Numbered from the stretch's first letter, positions 36,259 to 45,236 are shown. The stretch is DNA of 64,000 nt from Anaeromicrobium sediminis (GCF_002270055.1 NZ_NIBG01000008.1:90113-154112); one strand, 5' to 3'. Notes: a model not told the origin generated them from the sequence alone. Numbers and translations are program-made.

Positions 36259-36262
36259 TAGT

Positions 36263-37207
36263 TTATGATCCTATATGACCTTTACATTTTCTAAGTAGAC
36301 ATTCCCAACGCTTATCCACTTCCTTTTGAATCTCATCTATTAAATGTCTATTCTCTGGCTTAAATAAATGTTTAAATCTTCCCTGAACCTTTAAAAACTC
36401 CTCAACTGGCAATTTTTCCTTAGGTTCATAGTTTAATTTCCAAATCCCATCCTCCACTTCATACATAGGCCAGTAACACGTATCTACAGCAAGTTTACAG
36501 ATTTTCATCAAATCAGCAGGATCGTATCTCCATCCCCTTGGACACGGAGCTAATACATTCATGAATGCTGGACCCTTTTTGTTTATTGCCTTTTCCGATT
36601 TATTGTGTAGATCATGAAAATTTCCCATGAAGGTAGTTTGAGCCACATATGGAATATTATGATTTACCATTATTTCAGTCATGTTCTTTTTAAACTGCTC
36701 TTTACCAGGTATTACTTCCCCAGCAGGAGTAGTAGTGGTATCAGCATATTTAGGTGTAGCAGATGAACGCTGGATTCCCGTATTCATATAGGCCCCATTG
36801 TTATAGCATACATAAACCATATCATGGCCTCTCTCCATGGCTCCTGATAGGGATTGGAAACCTATATCATATGTTCCACCATCTCCACCAAAGGTTATAA
36901 ACTTATATTCTTCATCTAATTTACCCTTTCTTCTTAAAGCCTTATATGCAGCCTCCATTCCACTTACTGTAGCTCCTGCATTTTCAAAGGCCGAGTGGAT
37001 AAAGGAATCCTTCCAAGCCGTGTATGGATACATAAAGGTAGATACTTCTAAACAACCCGTTGCACACCCTACTGCCGCCTTTTGATCAGGATCTAACGCT
37101 CTTAATACACTTCTTACAGCCACAGGAGCTCCACATCCTGCACACATCCTATGGCCACCCATTAATCTTTCTTTTTTACTCATTACTTCTTTAAAATTAT
37201 AAGCCAT
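36263..37207 (-). CDS. porB: 2-oxoacid:ferredoxin oxidoreductase, beta (TPP) subunit
   Basis: A 314-residue PorB-type subunit. Cluster/TPP segments: HRMCAGCGAPVAVRSVL, GCATGCLEV, the TPP/Mg motif GDGGTYDIGFQSLSGAMERG with NNGAYMNTGIQRSSATP, and CPRGWRYDPAD. Last gene of porG-porD-porA-porB. The complex cleaves a 2-oxoacid to acyl-CoA and CO2 with reduction of ferredoxin. Pyruvate is the default substrate by similarity; a branched or aromatic 2-oxoacid cannot be excluded, and the upstream T-box (tyrosine-type specifier) makes this worth checking. Confidence 0.9.
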   Translation of the reverse strand: MAYNFKEVMSKKERLMGGHRMCAGCGAPVAVRSVLRALDPDQKAAVGCATGCLEVSTFMYPYTAWKDSFIHSAFENAGATVSGMEAAYKALRRKGKLDEEYKFITFGGDGGTYDIGFQSLSGAMERGHDMVYVCYNNGAYMNTGIQRSSATPKYADTTTTPAGEVIPGKEQFKKNMTEIMVNHNIPYVAQTTFMGNFHDLHNKSEKAINKKGPAFMNVLAPCPRGWRYDPADLMKICKLAVDTCYWPMYEVEDGIWKLNYEPKEKLPVEEFLKVQGRFKHLFKPENRHLIDEIQKEVDKRWECLLRKCKGHIGS

Positions 37208-37219
37208 GTTAAGGACCTC

Positions 37220-38401
37220 CTATTCTCTAACACCTAAATATGTACAAGTTTCTTCTACTTCTTTTCCCATTTTTATTTCATACAATTCTTCATAGACTTT
37301 ACGAATATCTTTTGTACTAATATCTCTTCCCCCAAGACCATATATGTAATTTACCACTTTAGGTCTATTTGGATTATCATAAAGGGCAGATCTTGTCTCA
37401 AAGAATAGTGGCCCCCCTTGAGTAGAAAAAGTTTCACTTCTATCCATTATTCCCACTACGGATACATCCTTTAATGCCTTTGATATTTCTTCTCCTGGGA
37501 AAGGTCTAAATAAACGAATCTTTAATAATCCAACCTTCTTTCCTTCATTTCTCATTTCATCTATAGTAGCCTTAATCGTCCCTGCCGTAGAGTTAATAGC
37601 CACCAATGCCACCTCGGCATCTTCTAGCATATACTCCTCAAAGAATCCATATTTTCTTCCACTTATCTTTTCAAATTCTTTAGCAACCTTCAAAACTACT
37701 TCTTTAGCCTCTTTCATCCCCTCTACCTGTTGCCTTTTGTGTTCCATATAGTATTTGTCTGTGGCATAAGGTCCCATAGCTATAGGTTCCTGAGGATTTA
37801 ATAGGTAGTGTTTAGGAGTATATTCTCCTACAAATTCCTTAACTTCTTTATCTTCTAATAAGTCCATATTTTCCACACCATGACTTGTAATAAAACCATC
37901 TTGACACACCATAACAGGTAACATTACCCTTTCGTCTTCTCCAATTCTTACAGCCTGTATGAAGTTATCATATGCTTCCTGATTATCTTCACTATATATC
38001 TGAATCCAACCAGAGTCCCTAGCCCCCATAGAATCTCCATGATCTGCATTTATATTAATGGGCCCTGATAAAGCTCTATTTACACAGGCTAATGTTATTG
38101 GTAGTCTTGAAGATGATGCAATATATAACATTTCCCACATTAAAGCTAATCCACAAGATGAAGTAGCTGTCATACTTCTAGCTCCTGCGCCTTGGGCTCC
38201 TATACAGGCTGACATGGCACTATGTTCTGATTCTACTGGCACAAATTCCGTATCTACTACTCCATCTGCCACATACTTAGAAAAATATTGTGGTATTTCT
38301 GTAGATGGAGTTATAGGAAAGGCTGCAACCACATCTGGATTTATTTGTCTCATTGCCACACTGATGGCTTCATTTCCTGATAATCTATCTCTTATAGGCA
38401 T
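37220..38401 (-). CDS. porA: 2-oxoacid:ferredoxin oxidoreductase, alpha subunit
   Basis: A 393-residue PorA-type subunit from the ATG at 38401 (GAGGAGGAG just upstream; the longer frame would overlap porD). GNEAISVAMRQINPDVVAAF (substrate-domain start), PITPSTEIPQ, ESEHSAMSACIGAQGAGAR, TSSCGLALMWEMLYIASSS and GLLKIRLFRPFPGEEI. Works with the beta, gamma and delta subunits of the same operon. Confidence 0.92.
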   Translation of the reverse strand: MPIRDRLSGNEAISVAMRQINPDVVAAFPITPSTEIPQYFSKYVADGVVDTEFVPVESEHSAMSACIGAQGAGARSMTATSSCGLALMWEMLYIASSSRLPITLACVNRALSGPININADHGDSMGARDSGWIQIYSEDNQEAYDNFIQAVRIGEDERVMLPVMVCQDGFITSHGVENMDLLEDKEVKEFVGEYTPKHYLLNPQEPIAMGPYATDKYYMEHKRQQVEGMKEAKEVVLKVAKEFEKISGRKYGFFEEYMLEDAEVALVAINSTAGTIKATIDEMRNEGKKVGLLKIRLFRPFPGEEISKALKDVSVVGIMDRSETFSTQGGPLFFETRSALYDNPNRPKVVNYIYGLGGRDISTKDIRKVYEELYEIKMGKEVEETCTYLGVRE

Positions 38402-38420
38402 ATTCTTCTCCTCCTCAATA

Positions 38421-38711
38421 CTATTCACTTACCATTTGGATTGCATCAAAAGGGCATACTTTCATGCATATTCCACACCCTTTACAATGGTCATAATCAA
38501 ACTCACCCCGCACCTTATTTTCAACAGGTACTGCACTATCTGGACATACAGGAGCACAAAGTAAACATTGTTTACACTTTTCTTCTACAAATACAGGCTT
38601 TAACACTCTCCAATCTCCTGTTTTAAACTCTGATGAATTACCTGCATCATATATGGTTCCTCCTGGAGTTATATCTCTCCAAGTAACTTTTTCATTTATT
38701 TTTACACTCAT
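38421..38711 (-). CDS. porD: 2-oxoacid:ferredoxin oxidoreductase, delta (ferredoxin-like) subunit
   Basis: A 96-residue subunit with two 4Fe-4S motifs, CKQCLLCAPVCP and CKGCGICMKVCP, that carries electrons out of the complex to free ferredoxin. The stop of porG is immediately adjacent (38712), so translation is likely coupled. Confidence 0.94.
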   Translation of the reverse strand: MSVKINEKVTWRDITPGGTIYDAGNSSEFKTGDWRVLKPVFVEEKCKQCLLCAPVCPDSAVPVENKVRGEFDYDHCKGCGICMKVCPFDAIQMVSE

Positions 38712-39284
38712 TTACTTAACCTCCTTTAGGGATCTACTTAGAGCTTCCATATTACCCTTTATAACTTCTGGCTTTGAAGCAAATTTATGTTGAAAGGATT
38801 TTTCCATCTCTTTTATAAACGTGTCTTCATCCACTATTTCACTCACCTTGACGACTGCTCCTAGCATAGGAGTATTTGGGAAGTTCTTTCCTAAGGATTC
38901 TAATGAAATCTTTTTAGCGTCTAAAGTATATACACATCCTTCATATCCATTTAAATGATTCGAAATTTCTTCTTTAGATTTAGTTGTATTAATTATTATG
39001 GCTCCATCTTCCTTAAGGCCACTAGTTACATTTACTGATTGTAGTAATGTGTCATCCACAACAACTACAAAATCTGGCTCATATATATTAGAGTGAATAG
39101 TAATCTTTTTATTATCTATTCTGTTATAAGCCGTAATAGGTGCACCCATCCTCTCTGGACCATACTCTGGAAATCCTTGTACAAACTTTCCTGTTTTAAA
39201 TGCCACATCAGCTAACAATAAAGCAGCAGTTTTAGCTCCCTGGCCACCTCTTCCATGCCACCTTATTTCCACCATATTACTCAT
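38712..39284 (-). CDS. porG: 2-oxoacid:ferredoxin oxidoreductase, gamma subunit
   Basis: A 190-residue gamma subunit starting with EIRWHGRGGQGAKTAALLLA, the family hallmark, followed by FPEYGPERMGAPITAYNRI. First gene of the operon. Its leader is long: a T-box at 39604-39853 and then an element A copy (39390-39585) lie between the presumed promoter and the start codon. Confidence 0.93.
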   Translation of the reverse strand: MSNMVEIRWHGRGGQGAKTAALLLADVAFKTGKFVQGFPEYGPERMGAPITAYNRIDNKKITIHSNIYEPDFVVVVDDTLLQSVNVTSGLKEDGAIIINTTKSKEEISNHLNGYEGCVYTLDAKKISLESLGKNFPNTPMLGAVVKVSEIVDEDTFIKEMEKSFQHKFASKPEVIKGNMEALSRSLKEVK

Positions 39285-39389
39285 AAATTCTCTCCTTTCT
39301 ATTTCTGAAGATTATGAATCTTCTGTTTATTTTCTTTGTATTTTTAGAAAAAATGGTTTTATATTTTTTTACAGATATACTACTTCCAA

Positions 39390-39585
39390 ACTCTAGCTAC
39401 TTACAAGGGAATATGAATGAAAAATTTTTATAAGATGGAACATGAGTATACGTTATGCTGCAAACAATTGTGAACCTTCTACCGTGAGTATACTATTCAC
39501 AGTATCTAGCCTCATAGTGACTTACCTTATAAAATATTTTTTATTTATATGACCGAAGTAAGCTCATGTACCTTTGATTTAGCTC
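39390..39585 (+). repeat. Element A copy in the por leader
   Basis: Almost identical to 19338-19525 (CTACTTACAAGGGAATATGA ... GACCGAAGTAAGCTCATGTA). It sits between the T-box terminator and porG, so it should be part of the por leader RNA when the T-box reads through. Confidence 0.85.
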
Positions 39586-39603
39586 AAAACCAATTTTTAG
39601 ACA

Positions 39604-39853
39604 ATAAAAAAACCGTCCTTAAATATAAGGACGGAGTTATCCGCGGTACCACCTTAGTTGTAATAAAAAATCACCTCTCTTTTTCGGTTCTATCAAACCT
39701 AAGCCTTGTAACGGGGCTATACGTTACCCTTTACTATTAATTCAAGGATAAAGCTCGGGAGTGATTTGCATTTCATAAGTAGTATCGACTTCCAGCAACG
39801 TCGACTCTCTGTAACCACTTTCAAATAAAATACCTGTCTCCTTCGTAGCATTA
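39604..39853 (-). ncRNA. T-box leader, predicted Tyr (UAU) specifier
   Basis: Minus strand. Stem I has CAGAGAGTCGAC, distal loop GTTGCTGGAA and GTCGAT. The antiterminator core GGTGGTACCGCGG (39653-39641) is followed by a strong terminator stem CCGTCCTTA / AAGGACGG (39613-39634) and TTTTTTT. After the stem ACTACT the specifier region reads TAT-GAA-ATGC; in known T-boxes the codon directly precedes GAA, giving UAU (Tyr) at 39777-39775. The first gene downstream is porG, 320 bp away. T-box identity is very secure; the specifier call is less so. Confidence 0.92.
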
Positions 39854-39984
39854 GTATATTTTGTAATTTTAAAAGAAGTATACCAACATTTTTTTCATAT
39901 GTCAATATGAATTTTCAAAATATTTTAAAACAACATTATTTTCTAATTATATTTAAGTATTTCTTCCTATCTTGCATAAGTATA

Positions 39985-41172
39985 TTACTCAGCTAACCAT
40001 TTTTCACCTGTAATCTTTATTCCAAATGCTCCTAGAGGTGCAGTAACAATAATAGATAATACAGCAATTGCTAGAATTAACTCTCCTGATTCTACTCCTG
40101 CTGCTAAGGGAACCGCACCGATGGCAGCTTGGACTGTTGCTTTTGGAATATATGCGATTACACAAAATAACTTTTCTCTCCAATTAAAATTTGTTCCTGC
40201 AACTGAAATTAAAACCCCAATTGATCTGGCTAATAGCCCAATTGCAATAATAAATAATCCTAATATACCAGAATTAAGGGCAACATAAATATTTACTTGA
40301 GCACCGATTAACACAAATAGAAGTAGTTCGGCAAATACCCATATTTTATTAAATTTACTCGATAATCTATTTGCTACTTTAGGATATTTCTCTAAAAGAA
40401 TAAATCCAATTGTCATTACACCAAGCAAACTAGCAATAGGTATTATATTTTTCAAACTCTCTTCAAGTGTAGTCAACATAATTGCTATGGCTATCAAGAT
40501 AAGAGCTTTCTTAGTATCCCTAATATGATATTTTTTGAAAATTTTAATTAGTATTATTCCACATATTAACCCTAATAAAATGCCTAAAATTATGGACAGA
40601 GGAATCTCTAATATTTTAATAGGAATACTTATATTCTTACCTCCATATAAGCCTAAAAATGTAGTAAATAATGTAATTGCAAATACATCATCTATTGATG
40701 CTCCTGCTAAAATCAAAGTAGGAATTCCTTTAGTTGCACCCTTTTTTCTTTGAATAAAATCAAGCATTTGAGGAACTATAACAGCGGGAGATACAGCTGC
40801 TATAATAAAAGCCAGCATACCTGATTCTATTTTAGAAATTTTTAAAACATAACTTGCTAAAAACATAATCGTAATACCTTCCATAACACCCGGTAAACAA
40901 CTCATTTTTATTGCAGGAACTCCAATTTTATGAAGTGTTTCTTTTTTTATTCCAAGTCCTGCTCTTAATAGAATTATTATTAAAGCCAGTCTTCTTAGAT
41001 CTGAAGAAATACTTAACATACTATCACTAATAATATTCATTCCATAGGGGCCAATTATAATGCCTAATAATATCATTCCTAAAAGCCCCGGTAACCCCAA
41101 TTTGTTAAAAAGCTTATTCACTAGTAAACCTAGGATAATTATTATCCCCAAACTAAAAACCATAATTTTCAT
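39985..41172 (-). CDS. Cation/proton antiporter (CPA family) under fluoride control
   Basis: A 395-residue membrane protein with about 12 hydrophobic segments of the Na+/H+ exchanger fold. Central ILAGASIDDVFAITLFTTF carries the acidic pair typical of CPA transporters; GIIIGPYGMNII and LRAGLGIKKETL are also family-like. A fluoride riboswitch lies upstream in the same orientation (41394-41484). Sodium/proton antiporters are among the genes known to be associated with this riboswitch class besides crcB and eriC-F. A role in fluoride or acid tolerance is inferred. Confidence 0.88.
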   Translation of the reverse strand: MKIMVFSLGIIIILGLLVNKLFNKLGLPGLLGMILLGIIIGPYGMNIISDSMLSISSDLRRLALIIILLRAGLGIKKETLHKIGVPAIKMSCLPGVMEGITIMFLASYVLKISKIESGMLAFIIAAVSPAVIVPQMLDFIQRKKGATKGIPTLILAGASIDDVFAITLFTTFLGLYGGKNISIPIKILEIPLSIILGILLGLICGIILIKIFKKYHIRDTKKALILIAIAIMLTTLEESLKNIIPIASLLGVMTIGFILLEKYPKVANRLSSKFNKIWVFAELLLFVLIGAQVNIYVALNSGILGLFIIAIGLLARSIGVLISVAGTNFNWREKLFCVIAYIPKATVQAAIGAVPLAAGVESGELILAIAVLSIIVTAPLGAFGIKITGEKWLAE

Positions 41173-41225
41173 TCCTTCCTGTTAATAATATTATTTTTTA
41201 CATTTTAAAAAATTATTTCAAAAAT

Positions 41226-41398
41226 GCAAAAAAGCATACTACGTCTGCTTCGCCAAGGAACCCTATGGTTCCTTTCGACGATTGCTAACGTAATCTGAGC
41301 ATCCTCCTTTAAAGAGGCAGGGGAATTCTTCCCCCACACCCCCTTATTTTTTTGCTTATGTATAGTGTTGAGAATGTTACAATTTCCTATAACGCAAA
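41226..41398 (+). repeat. Element B copy 3 (antiporter leader)
   Basis: GGAACC-CTAT-GGTTCC, GATTGCTAACGTAATC, CTTTAAAG and GGGGAATTCTTCCCC as in the other copies, ending TTTTTTTGCTTAT ... ATAACGCAAAAAA. It lies between the fluoride riboswitch terminator and the antiporter start codon. Confidence 0.85.
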
Positions 41399-41484
41399 AA
41401 ACCCCTACTTAGATGTTAAAATCTGAGCAGGAGTCATTAATTGTATTTACACAATGGTTAAAGGCGAACTCCATCACCTATATT
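41394..41484 (-). ncRNA. Fluoride riboswitch (crcB motif) with terminator
   Basis: Minus strand GGTGATGGAGTTCGCC (41478-41463) is the conserved 5' core. It is followed by TTTAACC, a short hairpin TTGTG/TACAA and TAATGACTCCTGC. GGAG and CTCC can pair as in the aptamer. CTCCTGC is also the 5' side of a terminator (CCTGCTCAGAT / ATCTAAGTAGG, then TTTTTT), so ligand binding would prevent termination. Confidence 0.9.
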
Positions 41485-41602
41485 ATAAAAATGTAAAAAT
41501 AAACAGAGATTATTTAGCATCCCTTATAACTTTAATCATTATATCATAGTTTTATTAATGATGGTATATGGAACTATGGTATTTTATGAAAGAAATTTAC
41601 AA

Positions 41603-41665
41603 AAGGTTTAGGGTTTTTGGTTTGTTTTTTTCAATAGCTTAACTCTTAACGCCAATCTCTAAACC
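41603..41665. repeat. Element C copy
   Basis: AAGGTTTAGGGTTTTTGG opposite CTTAACTCTTAACGCC and TCTCTAAACC. Same style as the hut operon copies; intergenic. Confidence 0.55.
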
Positions 41666-41673
41666 AAATATAA

Positions 41674-41717
41674 TAAAGAATGTGACTATGATAATACCTA
41701 GTCACATTCTATTTTTT
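41674..41717 (-). terminator. Terminator of the small Cys-rich protein gene
   Basis: Stem AGAATGTGACTA / TAGTCACATTCT flanked by T-rich DNA. Confidence 0.85.
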
Positions 41718-41758
41718 AACTTAATTATATTATATATGTTATATTTTAATAGTGAATT

Positions 41759-41956
41759 CTAGCCTTCTTCTCTTGCTGTATCGTCATTTTTCTCCATTAG
41801 GTTTAAATCACATTGATGTTCTGCAGTAAAATGAGAACAGTTCTCACAACTAGTCCACATGTCAGCTGAGTTACTTAACCCTTCTCCATACAAACTGCTA
41901 TATTTATTACAGGTTTCACCTATTGCAATTAATTGCTCTTTGCTTCTGTTGTTCAT
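41759..41956 (-). CDS. Small cysteine-containing protein, unknown
   Basis: 65 residues from the ATG at 41956, six bases after AAAGGAGG (a longer in-frame start at 42010 has no site). The Cys pattern CNKYSS...SCENCSHFTAEHQCDLN could hold a metal ion. No named family recognised. Own terminator; neighbours are the bactofilin-like protein and the antiporter leader. Confidence 0.7.
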   Translation of the reverse strand: MNNRSKEQLIAIGETCNKYSSLYGEGLSNSADMWTSCENCSHFTAEHQCDLNLMEKNDDTAREEG

Positions 41957-42039
41957 AATCTTCCTCCTTTTTAAAATCATGAAATAGTCTATACTATATA
42001 TATTTTGCAAAAGTACATATGAAATTATTCAACAACCTA

Positions 42040-43155
42040 CTATAAAATGCTATTCTTTCTGTTTCTCTGTATGCTTTCATATATGACCAATAAATATAGA
42101 CCTGCTCCAAATACTTTTGTTCCTAATCCAACAAAAAATCTAACAAATGGTATAAAATCAACAAAAAATAATATGAACAATCCTATAGTAAATCCTAAAT
42201 ATATTTTTTCTCTGCTCTTTAAGATTTTAGTTCCAATCCATATGCATATGGGAATTTTACTTACATAAATCAATAAACCATATAGTACTCCTAATAACAT
42301 TCCTATAGGTATACCTAATATGCTTATTAGCAAGATAATGCATATGATAGGAACAGAAAAAATTCCTATTAAGCCACTTATTCCAGCTTCAAACGTTCTT
42401 TCTTCTACATCTATTATCATTTCCAGATAGATATTTTTAAACAAATATATTAATAATAAACTAAGTAAAAAATATGTAACATAAGATGAACCCTTAAATA
42501 GTAAACCTACAAAGGATGACAAGCCTGCCTTTTTATTAATATTAATGTTATGCGTATTTTTCCCAGTAGTTTCACCAGTTACCACACTACTAGGTATTTT
42601 ATGTAACATTTCTCCTTCATAAGTTAAATCTCCATGTATTTTAGTAGTAGGAGAAATATAGATTTCATTGGCAGATATATTTACATCCCCCTTTATTTCA
42701 CCCTTAATATTCACCTTATCTGCCTTTACATATACATCTCCACCTATGAATCCTAATAGCTGAACTTTATTTCCTGTAATATTTACATTTCCATCGATTA
42801 TGGATTCTTTACTTAAATTTATTTTATTACCAAAGCCTATTAAATCCTCATTTACCTCTCCTTTAATGTCAATTTTGTTGCCAGTGAATCTCACATCCCC
42901 CTTTATTTCTCCACCTAATAGGGCCCTGTTAAATACACCACTCATATCTCCATTTAAAATTCCCCTATTTAAAATAGTATTACAGGCAATAAATATATCA
43001 CCCTCTATTATTCCATAGTTTTTAAAATCATCTGTAAATAAATATAAATCCTCACTTACCCTCTCATCCTTTTCTATGACTTGCCCTTGGGCAAACACAT
43101 TAAGTGGCATAATAACTAATATTACAACAATAAATATACAGGCTATCTTTCTCAT
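42040..43155 (-). CDS. Bactofilin-like membrane protein
   Basis: 371 residues from the ATG at 43155 (AGGAG eight to nine bases upstream). Signal peptide (IACIFIVVILVIMPLNVFAQG) followed by about 160 residues of beta-solenoid repeats of the polymer-forming type (GIIEGDIF, GILNGDMSG, GEIKGDVRFTGNKI, SIIDGNVNITGNKV, GEIKGDVNISANEI). Then four to five TM helices at about 215-365. An exported bactofilin-like repeat joined to a membrane domain suggests envelope architecture. No partner gene adjacent. Confidence 0.8.
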   Translation of the reverse strand: MRKIACIFIVVILVIMPLNVFAQGQVIEKDERVSEDLYLFTDDFKNYGIIEGDIFIACNTILNRGILNGDMSGVFNRALLGGEIKGDVRFTGNKIDIKGEVNEDLIGFGNKINLSKESIIDGNVNITGNKVQLLGFIGGDVYVKADKVNIKGEIKGDVNISANEIYISPTTKIHGDLTYEGEMLHKIPSSVVTGETTGKNTHNININKKAGLSSFVGLLFKGSSYVTYFLLSLLLIYLFKNIYLEMIIDVEERTFEAGISGLIGIFSVPIICIILLISILGIPIGMLLGVLYGLLIYVSKIPICIWIGTKILKSREKIYLGFTIGLFILFFVDFIPFVRFFVGLGTKVFGAGLYLLVIYESIQRNRKNSIL

Positions 43156-43227
43156 TTTAAGTCTCCTTTTCATATTAACTTTACTTATATTTATTCTTTT
43201 TTCTTTCGATTAATTCTATTATTTATA

Positions 43228-43450
43228 AGGGTTAATAAACCTATTTCAGCTCAATAAAATTTAGCTACTTACAAGGGAATATGAATGAAAAATTTTTAGA
43301 AGGTGGAACATCAGAACATCCTATGCTGTAAACAATTGTGAACCTTCTATCCTAATTATAAGATTTGCACTATTTAGCCTGATAGTGACTTACCTTATAA
43401 AATATTTTTTATTCATATGACCGAAGTAAGTTCACACGAGTTTAGATTAG
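43228..43450 (+). repeat. Element A copy with fused fragment
   Basis: An AAACCTATTTCAGCTCAATA fragment (right end of the 19143-19330 type, reversed) is joined directly to a full copy of the 19338-19525 type (CTACTTACAAGGG ... GACCGAAGTAAGTTCACA). Fills the gap between rimI and the bactofilin-like gene. Confidence 0.8.
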
Positions 43451-43461
43451 ACATATTTTTA

Positions 43462-43508
43462 CACAATAAAAAAACTATTGAAAGAATTAATTCCTTCAAT
43501 AGTTTTAT
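43462..43508 (-). terminator. Terminator of tsaE-tsaB-rimI
   Basis: Stem AAAACTATTGAAGGAA / TTCTTTCAATAGTTTT, then TTTATT on the minus strand, overlapping the rimI stop. Confidence 0.85.
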
Positions 43509-43948
43509 CTCCACATTATCATGGCGTCTTCCTTATTATCTTCATAGTATTTAGGCCTTATGCCCACACTTTTAAAACCGTATTTTTCGTACAACCTCTG
43601 GGCTGGTATATTTGAAACTCGTACTTCTAAAGTATATGCATTTATTCCCTTCTTGTCACCTTCATTTAGGAGTTTGTCGATTAACAGGTCACCATATCCC
43701 TTTTTTCTACAATTAGGATGTACGGCCACGTTAGTAATATGTCCCTCATCTCCAATTATCCACATACCTGCATATCCAACTACCCTATCCTTTTCCTCTA
43801 CCACAACATATAGGGCTAAATTGTTCTCTTCCATTTCCTTTCTAAAGGCATTTTCACTCCAAGGAATAGGAAAGGAACTATTCTCCACCTCTAATACATG
43901 TTCAATATCATCTATGGTCATAAGTCTAGTACTAATCATTTTGACCAC
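43505..43948 (-). CDS. rimI: Ribosomal-protein-alanine N-acetyltransferase RimI
   Basis: A 147-residue GNAT acetyltransferase: ENSSFPIPWSENAFRKEM at the N-terminus, acetyl-CoA loop HPNCRKKGYGDLLI, and ARV-type ending AQRLYEKYGFKSVGIRPKYY. Acetylates the N-terminus of ribosomal protein S18 in E. coli. Overlaps tsaB by 17 bp; start is GTG at 43948 or ATG at 43939, undecided. The tsaE-tsaB-rimI order is conserved in Firmicutes. Confidence 0.93.
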   Translation of the reverse strand: MVKMISTRLMTIDDIEHVLEVENSSFPIPWSENAFRKEMEENNLALYVVVEEKDRVVGYAGMWIIGDEGHITNVAVHPNCRKKGYGDLLIDKLLNEGDKKGINAYTLEVRVSNIPAQRLYEKYGFKSVGIRPKYYEDNKEDAMIMWR

Positions 43949-44651
43949 ATTTTCTCATCTTTTCTTCATATTGTCTTTCTGCTTCAGACTTTCTTAAATA
44001 TATGGGATTTAATCCATATAAATTATCAAAATCATTGGAGTTAGCTCTCTTAAGGGCAATCTCTCCTATAGATGATGCCCTTGGCATATTCACACTCCTT
44101 GGTGCAAAATATGCTTTATCCTTTAGCTTTTCCTCTATAATTTCTCTATATTTCTCTACGCCATCACCTAAAAATACTACACTCTCAGGTCTAGCCATTA
44201 AATATTCCAATACTTCATCTAATTCTATAGCTTCATGTTTTCTTATTATTTCTAAATTATCCTTATCCCACTTGTAAACAGCCGTATATACTTGATTTCT
44301 TCTGGCATCTAGTATGGGACATACTAACATGTGACACATGGGCATGTTAAGGGCTAGTCCATCTAGAGTTGACACTCCTATTATGTTTTTTCCTTTACTA
44401 TGGGCTAGTGCCTTAGCCGTAGCTATTCCAATTCTTATGCCAGTAAAAGACCCAGGTCCCAATGCTACTGAAATTACATCTATGTCATCTATGGTGAACT
44501 CACAATTTTTTAACACCCTATCTATAGCTGGCATTAGCTTTTCAGAGTGAGTTAATTTACTATTTACAATTTCTTCACCTATAAGCTTATGTTCATCTAT
44601 TATGCTCACGGTAGATACTATGGAAGATGTATCTATACTTAATATTTTCAT
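43932..44651 (-). CDS. tsaB: t6A biosynthesis protein TsaB
   Basis: A 239-residue TsaD paralogue (ILSIDTSSIVSTVSIIDE, ALGPGSFTGIRIGIATAKAL). It lacks the metal-binding histidines of TsaD and serves as its scaffold in the TsaBDE complex. ATGA overlap with tsaE upstream. TsaD is encoded separately at 34775-35818. Confidence 0.95.
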   Translation of the reverse strand: MKILSIDTSSIVSTVSIIDEHKLIGEEIVNSKLTHSEKLMPAIDRVLKNCEFTIDDIDVISVALGPGSFTGIRIGIATAKALAHSKGKNIIGVSTLDGLALNMPMCHMLVCPILDARRNQVYTAVYKWDKDNLEIIRKHEAIELDEVLEYLMARPESVVFLGDGVEKYREIIEEKLKDKAYFAPRSVNMPRASSIGEIALKRANSNDFDNLYGLNPIYLRKSEAERQYEEKMRKCGQND

Positions 44652-45106
44652 ATTCTCTCCAACTCCTCAACTATTTTTTTAAAGTGTTCACTAGTAGGTA
44701 CCATGTCCATTATTCGCTCATTATTTAAACCATATTTTATATTAATCCAAAGATGCTTTTCAGGTATTATTTCCTCAATTAAGTTAGCCCATTCTATTAC
44801 ACAGACACCTTCTGAATAAAAATATTCTTCATATCCTATATCTTCCATTTCTTCTACAGATCCTACCCTATATACATCAAAATGATATAACTTTTCGCGA
44901 CCTTCGTATTCATGAACAATAGTAAACGTTGGACTAGTTATGTATTCATCTATATTAAGACCTTTAGCAATAGCCTTTGTCATAGTAGTCTTTCCCGCAC
45001 CTAAATCTCCCGTTAAACATACTATGTCTCCCACTTGAAGTAATTCTCCAAGTTTATATCCTATATTAAAAGTTTTATCCTCACTATTACTTATTATAGT
45101 TTTCAA
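44648..45106 (-). CDS. tsaE: t6A biosynthesis ATPase TsaE
   Basis: A 152-residue P-loop ATPase: Walker A TGDLGAGKTTMTKAIA, then SPTFTIVHEYEGREKLYHFDVYR with the family Asp. Recycles the TsaBD complex during t6A formation. First gene of tsaE-tsaB-rimI. Confidence 0.96.
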   Translation of the reverse strand: MKTIISNSEDKTFNIGYKLGELLQVGDIVCLTGDLGAGKTTMTKAIAKGLNIDEYITSPTFTIVHEYEGREKLYHFDVYRVGSVEEMEDIGYEEYFYSEGVCVIEWANLIEEIIPEKHLWINIKYGLNNERIMDMVPTSEHFKKIVEELERI

Positions 45107-45194
45107 ATGTTACACCTCATTTAGTCTATTATCTCATTATTATTATTATCCAAAATCAATTATATAATTTCATATGCCATCATTCAACAAAAAC

Positions 45195-45233
45195 AAAAAA
45201 AATAGGACGGTTATTTTGTAAATAACCGTCACT
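45195..45233 (-). terminator. Terminator of ribU
   Basis: Stem GACGGTTATTT / AATAACCGTC followed by CTATTTTTTTTG on the minus strand. Confidence 0.9.
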
Positions 45234-45236
45234 AGC

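Noticed and set aside
39549-39905. Short frames on both strands in the por leader.
   Set aside because: They fall within the T-box and an element A end; conserved T-box features explain the sequence.
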